The translations under genes and the position numbers were made by a program. From Agrobacterium leguminum (GTDB lineage: Bacteria > Pseudomonadota > Alphaproteobacteria > Rhizobiales > Rhizobiaceae): a stretch of 64,000 nucleotides of DNA. The notes beneath the pieces are model-generated. The model did no database searches and had not been told where the DNA came from. It saw only the letters and a program-made list of their open reading frames with translations. Location: contig NZ_JADQWB010000018.1 of the NCBI RefSeq assembly GCF_015704895.1, forward strand, positions 1 to 64,000, given 5' to 3'. This document shows positions 33,089 through 41,571 of this stretch, one piece after another. Within the stretch, counting starts at the first letter, position 1. Each line of letters begins with the position of its first letter.

Positions 33089-34026
33089 CAGCTGCGCCCT
33101 CCCGTGGTGCGCATGGCAGCGCGGTGATAGACGGCGATCGCCATCAGGCTGGTGACGAAGAGGACCACGGCGATTGCCGCGCCGAATTGCCAGCGCCCGG
33201 TTTCCGCCACCTGCTGGTAGATGTGGATCGGCATGACCATGACCTTCCAGCCGCCCATCAGCGCCGGCACGACATAGGATGAAATGGCGAGTGCGAAGAC
33301 CAAAAGCGTGCCCGCCAGAATTCCCGGCATGGAAAGCGGCAGCACGATGGAGAAGAAGGCTCTCGTGCGGGAGGCGCCGAGCGATCTGGCCGCCTCTTCC
33401 AGCGCCGGATGGATGGATTTGATGATGCCGATCAGGGAGAGGATCATGAAAGGCAGCGTGATCTGCACCAGCCCGACCACGACACCGAAGATGTTGTACA
33501 TCAGCGGCAGCGGCTGCGAAACGATGCCCATGCGGATGAGCGCGCCGTTGATGAGACCGTTATCACCCAGAAGTACCATCAGCCCATAGAGCCGGATGAC
33601 CATGTCGAGCTGCATGGACGATAATACGAGGATCATCAGCAGGGTGTTGCGGCCGGGATTGACCGTTTTGGCGATGACATAGGCAAGCGGATATCCGAGC
33701 ACCAGGCAGACGAGCGCCACCACGGCGGCAATGCCGACGGAACGCAGGATGGCCTCGTAATAGATGGCGCGGGTGAAGATGCGCACGAAATTGTCGAAGG
33801 TGATCGCGCTCGACAATGTGATGACGCCGGCCACCGATTTGTTGAAGGCGAGGGCGAAAAGCGAGGCGGTGGGCACGACGAAAAAGGCGATGAAAAAAAT
33901 CAGGGCGGGCAGCAGGAGCAGCCAGAAGCCGAAACCGTCGCTGGAGCGTTTTCGCGCCGGCGAAACCTGAGCGAGGGGCAGGCCGTCCATCTGCTTGTCC
34001 GTTGTCGTCATTGCGGATACCGCCAT
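33088..34026 (-). CDS. ABC transporter permease, PotB-like
   Basis: 312 residues, with a 30-residue cytosolic N-terminus and then six membrane segments beginning FGFWLLLLPALIFFIAFFVV. The EAA loop LEEAARSLGASRTRAFFSIV is clear. It pairs with the PotC-like protein that overlaps its stop. The start at 34026 has GGGAG ten bases upstream; an internal ATG at 34011 is less well placed. It follows the racemase-like gene by 16 bases. Confidence 0.88.
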   Translation of the reverse strand: MAVSAMTTTDKQMDGLPLAQVSPARKRSSDGFGFWLLLLPALIFFIAFFVVPTASLFALAFNKSVAGVITLSSAITFDNFVRIFTRAIYYEAILRSVGIAAVVALVCLVLGYPLAYVIAKTVNPGRNTLLMILVLSSMQLDMVIRLYGLMVLLGDNGLINGALIRMGIVSQPLPLMYNIFGVVVGLVQITLPFMILSLIGIIKSIHPALEEAARSLGASRTRAFFSIVLPLSMPGILAGTLLVFALAISSYVVPALMGGWKVMVMPIHIYQQVAETGRWQFGAAIAVVLFVTSLMAIAVYHRAAMRTTGGRS

Positions 34027-34042
34027 GTTGCGTGATCTCCCG

Positions 34043-34810
34043 TCATTCGGCCGCTTGCGGCAACATGGCCCTGTGCAGTGCGTCGTAACCGATCAGTTCC
34101 TTTTCCGGGGGGGCCGGATAGGTCGTCTTGCTCTGGGAAAGACCGGCGCGAACAAGGCCGGCGGCAATGGAAACGGCTGTCGGGATGGGGTCGACGACGG
34201 GAACGTCGATGCCCTCGGCAAGCAGCCCTTCACGCAGGCCGGCGGCGCATCCCATCAGGCCGGTGCAGCCGAAAATCAGGGCTTCCGCGCCATCTTCCTC
34301 CACCGCCTTCCTGCCTTCCTCGACGAGGCGGCGGGCGGTGGCGGCAAGGTCCGCCTCGAGATCCAGCACGGGAATATCGACGCTGCGCACCGAGGCCAGC
34401 TTGCTGGAAAGGCCACTAAGGGCGGCGGTGTTTTCAAAAGACGGGATCAGGCGGCGCATGACGGTGATGACGGAGAATTTGTGTCCCAGCATAGAAGCAA
34501 CATGCATGCCGGTTTGGCATGGCCCGAGAACGACCATGCCGGAAATCTCCCGGGCCGGGCGCAGGCCGGGATCGCCCATGCAATCGATGATGACGGCATC
34601 GACGCCTTCACGTTCGGCGCGGGCTATTTCAAGCAGGGTGCCGGGAACGGACATCGCCGCCTCGAACTCGCTTTCAATCGAGCCCGGCCCGGTGGCTATT
34701 TCGGCGTGGGAAAGGCTGATGCCTGAATATTCCAGCGCCTTGAGATCCGCCAGCTTGCGAAAGCCGCGTGTTACGATGGGGGATACGACACGAACATGGA
34801 CGTCACGCAT
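34043..34810 (-). CDS. Aspartate/glutamate/hydantoin racemase family protein
   Basis: 255 residues. The two catalytic cysteines of the family are present: C77 in AVIIDCMGDPGL and C182 in LIFGCTGLMGCA. The opening VHVRVVSPIVTRGF and the end block matches hydantoin racemase (HyuE) and the Asp/Glu racemase superfamily. These enzymes interconvert enantiomers by two-base proton transfer without a cofactor. As first gene of the operon it would let both isomers of an imported 5-substituted ring compound enter the pathway. The start at 34810 follows GAAGGAG by about nine bases; an upstream frame extension to 34936 has no support. Confidence 0.85.
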   Translation of the reverse strand: MRDVHVRVVSPIVTRGFRKLADLKALEYSGISLSHAEIATGPGSIESEFEAAMSVPGTLLEIARAEREGVDAVIIDCMGDPGLRPAREISGMVVLGPCQTGMHVASMLGHKFSVITVMRRLIPSFENTAALSGLSSKLASVRSVDIPVLDLEADLAATARRLVEEGRKAVEEDGAEALIFGCTGLMGCAAGLREGLLAEGIDVPVVDPIPTAVSIAAGLVRAGLSQSKTTYPAPPEKELIGYDALHRAMLPQAAE

Positions 34811-35151
34811 TCTCGATATCTCCTTCAGCACCGCAACGACTTGCATATGCGGGCAAAACCAGGCCTGAAGTTGCGTATCCGACGCTTGCCGAGCTTCCGG
34901 TGACTGCGCCGCTTGTTCCGATGCCTTACGGTGCATCGGCTTGCCGCCGGACGAAAGAGCTTAGGCGAATAGGGCCTTCACTCTTTTGGGTGGGTAGTAT
35001 GGCTGGTTTGAAAGCGCAGTACCTATCCGTTTAGATAGGTACTGCTGCATAAAACAGATGCGCCTGCGATATTTGACTAAACATTGGGCGATCAAAGTCG
35101 TAAAATGAGGCGTTTCTGGCGTTTTGCGAACGGTTTAACCGCAAGTGGGCC
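34811..35151. promoter_or_regulatory. Upstream region of the hydantoin-type operon, with a large dyad at 35016-35045
   Basis: 341 bases without a gene. GCAGTACCTATC and GATAGGTACTGC form a perfect 12-bp inverted repeat around CGTTTA, about 205 bases upstream of the racemase start. The symmetry and size fit an operator for the LuxR/MalT-type activator or another dimeric regulator. It could alternatively fold at the 3' end of the nucleotidyltransferase transcript. No U-run follows on either strand. Confidence 0.5.
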
Positions 35152-35772
35152 TTACGGGAGGCGCAGCGCCCGTACCCAGTCGTGACCCGGGTGCAGGCGC
35201 TCAAGGCAGTCTCGCAGCCAAAGGCTTTCCGAAAGAGGTAATTTGGGCTGGGCTCTTGCGAAATCGTCCTCGTCCTTGGGGCGCCTGTGCTTTGCCTTGA
35301 ACAGAAGCACGGCGGAGGGATTGAGATAAGGGATGCCGTCTGCGGTCAGCGACACCATTTCGATCCGCGGCCGCGTCATTTCCGGATTTCTCTTGTAAAC
35401 CCAGGTGTCATTCGTCCCCGGCTCGATCATCATATCGGCGCGCCAGCACCCGGCAGGGCGATCGAAGCACCATATTTGAAAAATCTCGGGAGCCGGGTGC
35501 TGGTCCGCCGGCAGCGGTTCGATAACGCCATCGTTGACGGTATAGAACTCCATGTCATCCAGTTTCCGGCGAAAAATACTCAGATCTTGGCGCAGGACCG
35601 TGAATTCGAGATCGTCATGTTCGCGCGTCTTGCTCCCCTGCCACAGATCGAGAGCCCAGCCGCCGACAACGCACCATGGCCGCGATACGCCGCCCAGTCG
35701 CTGGGACAGTTCGGCAGGGCTCCAGGGGTTCCACGCATTCTGGTCCGACACAAGCGGGTGATCACTCATCAT
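35152..35772 (-). CDS. Nucleotidyltransferase-fold protein, aminoglycoside-2''-adenylyltransferase-like
   Basis: 206 residues. The N-terminal VVGGWALDLWQGSKTREHDD and LEFTVLRQDL match the GGWA..D..REH-D-x-[DE] nucleotidyltransferase motif of the AadB/ANT(2'') family. The later RPRIEMVSLTADGIPYLNPS, with LLFKAKHRRPKDEDDF, is the conserved C-terminal block of that group. Chromosomal relatives without proven resistance activity are common, so drug modification is only a possibility. The start may be 35772 or the adjacent ATG at 35769. It is followed downstream by the large dyad region and preceded by the MocR gene on the same strand, 51 bases away. Confidence 0.75.
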   Translation of the reverse strand: MMSDHPLVSDQNAWNPWSPAELSQRLGGVSRPWCVVGGWALDLWQGSKTREHDDLEFTVLRQDLSIFRRKLDDMEFYTVNDGVIEPLPADQHPAPEIFQIWCFDRPAGCWRADMMIEPGTNDTWVYKRNPEMTRPRIEMVSLTADGIPYLNPSAVLLFKAKHRRPKDEDDFARAQPKLPLSESLWLRDCLERLHPGHDWVRALRLP

Positions 35773-35823
35773 ATACGGTCGCTTCCATGCAATTTTCGTA
35801 TTGTCGTTTATTTGCCGATGGCC

Positions 35824-37170
35824 TCAAGGCCAACGCTTCAGCAGCCCCGCCAGAAGCGTCAGCGCCTCCGTGAGATCGTCGAATGACGGGCCGCCGAGGC
35901 AGAGCCGAATACCGCTCGCCGGATCGCCGGGATTCACCAGCATGGATTCCGGAGGGGTCAACTTGATACGCATCGCCGTAGCGGCGAATGCGAAACGATT
36001 GGCGGCGTCGCGTTCCATCGGCAGCCAGACGTTGTATGCATCGGGATGCGAGCCAAGCTGGTTCGTGCCGAGCAATGAAACCGCCAGGCTGGAGCGCCGT
36101 CGGGCCTCGTGGCGTAAATCCCGCTGGATTGACGAGATGATGCCGGAGGTCAGCCAATCCTCAACCACCGCGCAGGAGAGTGCGGATGGGGCCATCGGCA
36201 TGTCCTGCAAAAGGTCTTCGGCGGTGTCGTGCAGCCCTGCCGGTAATGCAAGCACGCCGATCTGCAGGCCGGGACCAAGGGACTTGGAGAGCCCGTTCAC
36301 ATGAAACGAGATTTCAGGAGCCAATGAGGCGAGCGGCGGCAAGGCCTCGGCCGATGCCGCATAAACACCGTCCTCGATGATCCATACGCCCGCCCGGCGG
36401 CAAATATCCGCAATGACCTGCCGCCGCGCCGTACCCATGGTGACGGTTGTCGGATTATGCAGCGTCGGCGTCAGATAGACTGCTGCGCCATCACGCAACG
36501 TCGTGCCGGCGAGCGCTGCGGCAAGCGCTTCCGGCACTATGCCTTCGGCATCGATTTCGACGCCCTGCATCCGGTGTCCTTTACGCCGGGCCAGTGCGAT
36601 CGCGCCGGGATAGGTGATCCGTTCGGTCAGGAGCAGGCCTTTTGGGCCGCAGGCGAGATCGAAGGCCAGGGCCAGCGCCTGGCGGGCGCCGCTCGTCAGC
36701 ACCAGATGTGACGGATCGACGGTCAGGCCCAGCGTTTCGAGCCAGTGGGCCAGAATGCGACGGTGTTCCAGATGTCCGGCGGGCGGGGCGTAAAGATTGA
36801 TGTGATCCGCATCGATCCTGCGGGCGATCCCCGTTAGCGTCTTGGCCAGAATGCGGGCGTTGAGCGTGGCCGGCGGCGCATTGGAGGAGAGGTCGAACTG
36901 CCGATCCTTGTGCGCCTCCTGGAGCGCCACGAATGTTCCCCGCCCCTTGACGCTGCGTGTCAGCCCGCGCCGTTCGAGCACTGAATAGGCTTTTGTCACC
37001 GTGCCAAGCCCCACCCCCAGTTTCCATGCGAGATCGCGATGGGCGGGCAGACGGTCGCCGCCCGTCAGCCGACCCTCAATGATGTCATCGGCAAGAGCAA
37101 GCACCAGCCGTTCTGCGGCATTCGCCTCAATATCTGCAAGACGGGGAGTCCAGGGGGATTGCAGCAGCAC
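35824..37170 (-). CDS. MocR/PdxR-type regulator (GntR helix-turn-helix fused to aminotransferase domain)
   Basis: 448 residues. The winged helix occupies about 15-85 (LALADDIIEGRLTGGDRLPA, HRDLAWKLGVGLGTVTKAYS, RGLTRSVKGRGTFVA). It is followed by a fold-type I aminotransferase domain with the PLP-lysine in FHVNGLSKSLGPGLQIGVLA and the ED-GVY block WIIEDGVYA. Such proteins sense PLP or amino compounds and control vitamin B6, GABA or taurine genes. The start is GTG at 37170. It is divergent from the VOC/LysE pair across a 136-base region with a symmetric operator. Regulation of that amino-acid-exporter-like gene is therefore plausible. Confidence 0.88.
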   Translation of the reverse strand: MLLQSPWTPRLADIEANAAERLVLALADDIIEGRLTGGDRLPAHRDLAWKLGVGLGTVTKAYSVLERRGLTRSVKGRGTFVALQEAHKDRQFDLSSNAPPATLNARILAKTLTGIARRIDADHINLYAPPAGHLEHRRILAHWLETLGLTVDPSHLVLTSGARQALALAFDLACGPKGLLLTERITYPGAIALARRKGHRMQGVEIDAEGIVPEALAAALAGTTLRDGAAVYLTPTLHNPTTVTMGTARRQVIADICRRAGVWIIEDGVYAASAEALPPLASLAPEISFHVNGLSKSLGPGLQIGVLALPAGLHDTAEDLLQDMPMAPSALSCAVVEDWLTSGIISSIQRDLRHEARRRSSLAVSLLGTNQLGSHPDAYNVWLPMERDAANRFAFAATAMRIKLTPPESMLVNPGDPASGIRLCLGGPSFDDLTEALTLLAGLLKRWP

Positions 37171-37188
37171 AGCCTTACCTTCGATAAA

Positions 37189-37228
37189 AGTGTCACGTTA
37201 CACTATTTCAATAAACAGCAAGTGTAAC
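37189..37228. promoter_or_regulatory. Operator cluster between MocR-type regulator and VOC/LysE genes
   Basis: GTTACACT (37197-37204) and AGTGTAAC (37221-37228) are perfect inverted half-sites 16 bases apart. A third, AGTGTCAC (37189-37196), abuts the first and makes AGTGT-N6-ACACT. Arrays of such half-sites between divergent genes are usual for MocR-family regulators. Confidence 0.55.
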
Positions 37229-37306
37229 ATAGGCTATGACGACGCTGATTGAAATCCACACTTTACGGCGGGCAATCGGCCATCATGCCGGCGCTTGGAG
37301 GGTCGA

Positions 37307-37711
37307 ATGTTCAGCCATGTAACCGTCGGAACGCGTGATCTTGAGCGGGCGGAACGCTTCTACGATGCCGTGCTTGTCCCGCTCGGCCTGACGCGGCGGG
37401 TCGTTGCCCCGGATGGCGGGCCTGCGGCGCTTTGCTGGGTGGCAACACACTCCCCGTTGCCCCGCTTTTATGTCTATCGTCCTTTCAACGGCGAGCCGGC
37501 CACGGTTGGCAACGGCGGCATGGTCGCCTTTCTGGCGCCGTCGAAAGAGGCGGTGGAAATGGCCTATGCCGGCGGCCTTTCGCATGGCGGCACGGATGAA
37601 GGAGTTCCGGGGCCACGCCCGCATTACGGAGACGGCTATTTCGGCGCCTATCTGCGTGACCCTGACGGCAACAAGGTCCACATCGTTCATCGCGGAGACC
37701 TCCAGCAATAG
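37307..37711 (+). CDS. VOC family protein (glyoxalase/bleomycin-resistance fold)
   Basis: 134 residues with the two beta-alpha-beta-beta-beta modules of the VOC fold. MFSHVTVGTRDLERAERFYD opens the first and the end GYFGAYLRDPDGNKVHIVHR closes the second; the latter pattern DPDGN-x3 is the classic C-terminal signature. The metal ligands are probably the histidine in FSHV and a late acidic residue. The substrate is unknown. The start at 37307 has GGAGG five bases upstream. It is divergent from the MocR gene and 35 bases before the LysE-type exporter. Confidence 0.82.
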   Translation: MFSHVTVGTRDLERAERFYDAVLVPLGLTRRVVAPDGGPAALCWVATHSPLPRFYVYRPFNGEPATVGNGGMVAFLAPSKEAVEMAYAGGLSHGGTDEGVPGPRPHYGDGYFGAYLRDPDGNKVHIVHRGDLQQ

Positions 37712-37746
37712 TGCTGGGGAAGTGTCCTGCTTCTGGAGAAATTGGA

Positions 37747-38376
37747 ATGATCGTCAGCCAGATCGCCCTCGTCTACGGCACCTATATCGTCGCCACCGCC
37801 AGCCCGGGGCCAAGCAACATGGCGATCATGGGCACGGCGATGCGTGATGGCCGTCTGCCCGCCCTCGCTTTGGCGGCCGGTGTCATCACCGGCTCGCTCT
37901 TCTGGGCGATTCTTGCGGCGACGGGCATGTCCGCCGTGCTGGCCGCCTATGCCCAGGCGCTTTTCATCATCAAGATATTTGGCGGCGTCTACCTGCTGTA
38001 TCTGGCCTTTCGAGCGGGCAGATCGGCCCTGAAGCCGGTCTCCGATCTTGTGGGGATGAACACCGGGCGTGCGACGCCGCCCTATCGGGCGCTCTACCGG
38101 CAGGGTCTCCTCATGCATATTGGAAATCCGAAGGCGATCATGGCGTGGATAGCGATCATGTCGCTGGGTTTTCGCGAGGACGCGCCTGCGGGCATGTTGC
38201 CGGCGATCATTGGCGGCTGCGCCCTTCTCGGTGTCATCGTATTCGGCAGCTATGCGCTTCTCTTTTCCACCGCCTCGATGATTGCGCTTTACACCAGATT
38301 GCGGCGCTGGATCGAATCCGCGCTTTCTGCGGTATTTGCCGTTGCAGGACTGAAATTGCTTCTATCGCAGAGCTGA
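37747..38376 (+). CDS. LysE/RhtB family amino-acid exporter
   Basis: 209 residues with about six membrane segments. The N-terminal ATASPGPSNMAIMGTAMRDG is the signature of the LysE/RhtB family (PGPxN followed by the charged loop with G-R). The later GLLMHIGNPKAIMAW is the second family motif (NPK). It exports amino acids or derivatives such as homoserine or threonine. It is downstream of the VOC gene and likely under MocR-type control. Confidence 0.87.
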   Translation: MIVSQIALVYGTYIVATASPGPSNMAIMGTAMRDGRLPALALAAGVITGSLFWAILAATGMSAVLAAYAQALFIIKIFGGVYLLYLAFRAGRSALKPVSDLVGMNTGRATPPYRALYRQGLLMHIGNPKAIMAWIAIMSLGFREDAPAGMLPAIIGGCALLGVIVFGSYALLFSTASMIALYTRLRRWIESALSAVFAVAGLKLLLSQS

Positions 38377-38426
38377 CAGCCCCGCCATCCGCGTTGCCGA
38401 TCAATCCCAACTGAAAGAGCCATGCC

Positions 38427-39272
38427 ATGAGTTTTGCTATCCATATGATCGACGTGTTCGGCTCCGGGCCGCTTTCCGGCAATCCGCTGGCGGTCGTCAT
38501 CGGTGCCGATGCTTTGTCGACGGATGAAATGCAGGGATTGACGCGCTGGTTCAACCTTTCCGAAACCACCTTCCTGCTGCAACCCACCCATCCGCAGGCT
38601 GATTACCGGGTCAGGATATTCTCGCTGGATAGGGAGTTGCCCTTTGCCGGGCATCCCACACTTGGCAGCTGCCATGCCTGGCTCTGCGCCAACGGCATGG
38701 CAAAAAATCAAACCGCCATTGTTCAGGAATGCGGTGCGGGACTGGTCACGATCCGGCGCTCGCATGGACGACTTTGTTTTGCCGCGCCGCCGCTTATCCG
38801 TTCCGGCGCACCGACGCCGACGGAACTGGAAGAGGCGCGGCAGCTGTTGAGGATCGAGGCTTGCGATATCATCGATGCCGCGTGGATCGATAATGGTCCC
38901 GGCTGGCTGGGAATCAGGCTGGCATCGGCCGAAAAGGTGCTTGGCCTCGACCCGGCCCGCAATTGGCCCGGCCGCATCGATATCGGTGTGGTTGGCCCTC
39001 ATGCGCAAGGCGGCGAGACCGCCTTTGAGGTTCGCGCCTTCTTCAGCGATCATCTGGGCGTCATCGTCGAAGACCCCGTCACCGGAAGCCTCAACGCCTC
39101 GCTGGCGCAATGGCTGTTCGCGACGGGCGTGGTTGGCGAAGACTATGTCGCGGCGCAGGGAACGCGCCTTGGCCGCCACGGCCGCATCTACCTGACCCGC
39201 GACGATGCCGGCCAGATATGGGTTGGCGGCGAAACGCGCACGCATGTCGAAGGCCGGTTGCAAGGCCTTTGA
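38427..39272 (+). CDS. PhzF family phenazine-biosynthesis-like epimerase
   Basis: 281 residues with the diaminopimelate epimerase-like double fold. The catalytic glutamate is E46 in NLSETTFLLQ. GHPTLGSCHAW and EDPVTGSLNASLAQWL are the conserved blocks of the two halves. PhzF itself isomerises 2,3-dihydro-3-hydroxyanthranilate, but most genomic relatives, such as this one with no phenazine genes near, have unknown substrates. It is 50 bases after the LysE gene and 28 before nudK, so possibly in the same transcript. Confidence 0.85.
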   Translation: MSFAIHMIDVFGSGPLSGNPLAVVIGADALSTDEMQGLTRWFNLSETTFLLQPTHPQADYRVRIFSLDRELPFAGHPTLGSCHAWLCANGMAKNQTAIVQECGAGLVTIRRSHGRLCFAAPPLIRSGAPTPTELEEARQLLRIEACDIIDAAWIDNGPGWLGIRLASAEKVLGLDPARNWPGRIDIGVVGPHAQGGETAFEVRAFFSDHLGVIVEDPVTGSLNASLAQWLFATGVVGEDYVAAQGTRLGRHGRIYLTRDDAGQIWVGGETRTHVEGRLQGL

Positions 39273-39300
39273 AAAAACAGACGAAAACGAGGTGACTTTG

Positions 39301-39897
39301 ATGAGTAGCAGTGTTTACCGCCCCATTTCCGAACGCGTATTGGCGGATGATTGGGGACGGCTGACCAAGTATGAGTATGAACTTCAGCTGAGGGACGGAA
39401 GCTGGCAACGGCAGACCCGGGAGGCATATGATCGCGGCAACGGGGCGACATGCCTGTTGTACAATCCGGCAAGCGACAATGTCCTGCTGACCCGCCAGTT
39501 CCGGTTGCCCGTGCTTTTGAATGGCGGTCTGGAATCGCTGATCGAGACACCGGCGGGGCTGCTGGAAGGCGCTGACCCGGCAACGCGCATGCGTGCGGAA
39601 CTGATCGAGGAAACCGGTTATGAGGTTTCCGAACTTACGCATCTGTTCGATATCTATATGAGCCCCGGGTCGGTCACGGAATATCTCGCCTTTTTCTACG
39701 GTGAATATGCCGAGAAACATAAGGTCGGGGCAGGCGGCGGTTCAGCGGACGAGGGCGAAGACATCGATGTGCTGGAAATCGCCTTGCCCGAGGCGATGCG
39801 GATGATCGGCCGCGGCGATATTCGCGATGCCAAGACGATCATTCTGATCCAGCATCTCGCCATCCGGCTCTTGCAGGAAAAGATCACGGCACGCTGA
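39301..39897 (+). CDS. nudK: GDP-mannose pyrophosphatase NudK-like Nudix hydrolase
   Basis: 198 residues. The Nudix segment is AGLLEGADPATRMRAELIEE followed by TGYEV, at about 85-109. It has the same spacing as E. coli NudK, with the metal-binding E100, E103 and E104. VYRPISERVLADDWGRLTKY at the start and LTRQFRLPVLLNGG are typical of the NudK/ADP-ribose branch. It hydrolyses a nucleoside-diphosphate sugar to NMP and sugar phosphate, in the cytosol. A ribosome-binding site (GAGGTGA, 39290-39296) sets the start at 39301. Confidence 0.85.
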   Translation: MSSSVYRPISERVLADDWGRLTKYEYELQLRDGSWQRQTREAYDRGNGATCLLYNPASDNVLLTRQFRLPVLLNGGLESLIETPAGLLEGADPATRMRAELIEETGYEVSELTHLFDIYMSPGSVTEYLAFFYGEYAEKHKVGAGGGSADEGEDIDVLEIALPEAMRMIGRGDIRDAKTIILIQHLAIRLLQEKITAR

Positions 39898-39986
39898 TCC
39901 TCATCCAATGCCTCCGGTCCGGGGCGTCAGCGCCGGATCAATCCGATCATCGTTTTTGAAATTCAAAAATACGAAGGAGTTTCAGC

Positions 39987-40538
39987 ATGGGTATTGCGCC
40001 GCTCAGCCCCGTTCACACATCCACCCCCTCGGCAACGGACACCCTGAAAATGCTGGTACGTTACAAGGCCTGGGCGAACGGGTTGACGTTCAGAAGCGTG
40101 ATGGAGCTGCCGGAAGGTGAAGCCCTTCGGCAGAGGCCGACGCGGTTCGGAAACATAGTGCATACGCTGAACCATGTTTATGTGGTGGACGATATTTTCA
40201 GGCATCATCTACAAGGAAAGAAACACGGCTACACCGCCCGCAACACCGACCATACGCCCGCAATTGGCGAATTATGGGAAGCGGTTCAGGAAATGGACCG
40301 CTGGTATGTCGATATGGTCGACATCTGGTCGGACGTAGATCTCGCGAAAACCGTTCATTTCGAATTTGTCGGAGGAGGGGAAGGCGTCATGACCCGCGAG
40401 CAGATCGTGCTGCATATCGTCAATCATGGCACCTATCACCGCGGCTTTGTCGGCGACATGATGTATCAGGTGCCTTTTACGCCGCCGTCAAACGATCTTC
40501 CCGTCTTTATCAGGGATCATTATCGCGGCGCTTACTGA
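39987..40538 (+). CDS. DinB family protein
   Basis: 183 residues forming a four-helix bundle. The metal-binding histidine triad is H63 in HTLNHVYVVDD with H147 and H151 in HIVNHGTYHRGF. DinB/YfiT-like proteins are putative metal-dependent hydrolases or thiol transferases, and their substrates are often bacillithiol- or mycothiol-like. Its substrate here is unknown. Its start follows AAGGAG (39974-39979) by seven bases. It converges on a LysR gene with only 19 bases between stops. Confidence 0.85.
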   Translation: MGIAPLSPVHTSTPSATDTLKMLVRYKAWANGLTFRSVMELPEGEALRQRPTRFGNIVHTLNHVYVVDDIFRHHLQGKKHGYTARNTDHTPAIGELWEAVQEMDRWYVDMVDIWSDVDLAKTVHFEFVGGGEGVMTREQIVLHIVNHGTYHRGFVGDMMYQVPFTPPSNDLPVFIRDHYRGAY

Positions 40539-40557
40539 GCGCTTGCCGTCGGTGCGA

Positions 40558-41445
40558 TCACCGGGCGAAAAGATTGGCGGCCATATAGTCCACAAATGCT
40601 CTGACTTTCGGAGAAAGATATCGATTGGTCGGCCAGAGGACGCGGAAAGTCCCTGTGTCGGCCATATAATCGTCCAGCAGCGATACCAGTTTCCCCTGAG
40701 CGATTTCGGATGTCACCGCGAATGACGGCAGACATGTTATCCCGAATGATCGTTCCGCAAGGTAGATCAGGGGTTCCAGCGTGCTCGCAACGGTGGCGAC
40801 CGGAAGATCGATCCTGATTTCGCGTCCTTCGCGAACCAGCGGCCACGGCTCAAGCTTTCCGGAATTGGCGAAGCGATGGTGGAGACAGCGGTGCCGGACA
40901 AGATCTTCCGGAACCTCCGGGCGTCCATGCGCCTTGAGGTAGTCAGGCGCCGCCACGACGCTGTGTCTGAAAGTGCCGAGCTTGCGGCTCATCAGCCGTG
41001 TGTCCCTGATCTCGCCCGTTCGGATGACGGCGTCGAATCCCTCTTCGATGACGTCAACCAGACGATCGGTAAAATCGAGGTCGAGGCTGATTTCGGGATA
41101 CGCCTGCATGAAGGCGGATATCGTCGGCATCAGAAGCATGCCCGCAAGTGGAAGGCTCACACGAAGTTGCCCGCGCGGAACGGCCTGCGATCTCGACAGT
41201 TGCGCCTGCACGGTCTCATATTCGGACTGGATGCGCCGGCATGTATCGAGGAAGAAACTTCCATCCTCCGTCAGGGCCATGCTGCGCGTCGAGCGATTGA
41301 ACAGTCTTACGCCCAGCTCCTCCTCCAGACGTGCAATGGCTTTTCCGACGGCTGATCCTGAGATGCCGAGGCGATGCCCGGCGGCCACGAAGCTTCCCGC
41401 TTCCGCCACCTGAATGAATATGCCGAGTGTTCCGAGCTTGTCCAT
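40558..41445 (-). CDS. LysR family transcriptional regulator
   Basis: 295 residues. The winged helix is GIFIQVAEAGSFVAAGHRLG, then ISGSAVGKAIARLEEELGVR and LFNRSTRSMALTEDGSFFL. The effector domain follows, with RGQLRVSLPLAGMLLMPTI. It belongs to the CrgA/DsdC-like class that often represses or activates a divergent oxidoreductase. Its divergent neighbour is the ABM-type monooxygenase at 41572, across 126 bases that contain a dyad. Confidence 0.88.
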   Translation of the reverse strand: MDKLGTLGIFIQVAEAGSFVAAGHRLGISGSAVGKAIARLEEELGVRLFNRSTRSMALTEDGSFFLDTCRRIQSEYETVQAQLSRSQAVPRGQLRVSLPLAGMLLMPTISAFMQAYPEISLDLDFTDRLVDVIEEGFDAVIRTGEIRDTRLMSRKLGTFRHSVVAAPDYLKAHGRPEVPEDLVRHRCLHHRFANSGKLEPWPLVREGREIRIDLPVATVASTLEPLIYLAERSFGITCLPSFAVTSEIAQGKLVSLLDDYMADTGTFRVLWPTNRYLSPKVRAFVDYMAANLFAR

Positions 41446-41483
41446 GACGCCGCAATTAAGGAATTTTTGTCCGGTATGTTAAG

Positions 41484-41508
41484 AATAGCAGCTCGTTTAT
41501 CCGCTATT
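41484..41508. promoter_or_regulatory. Dyad in the LysR/ABM divergent region
   Basis: AATAGC and GCTATT, 6-bp arms 13 bases apart, with one more G-C pair inside. It lies 38 bases upstream of the LysR start and 63 bases before the monooxygenase start. It is a candidate LysR binding site. Confidence 0.35.
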
Positions 41509-41571
41509 TTACTTCCGATATCCAGATGTCGCCGCAGCCGAAACGGCCCGAGCTTCAAATGGAGATAACTC

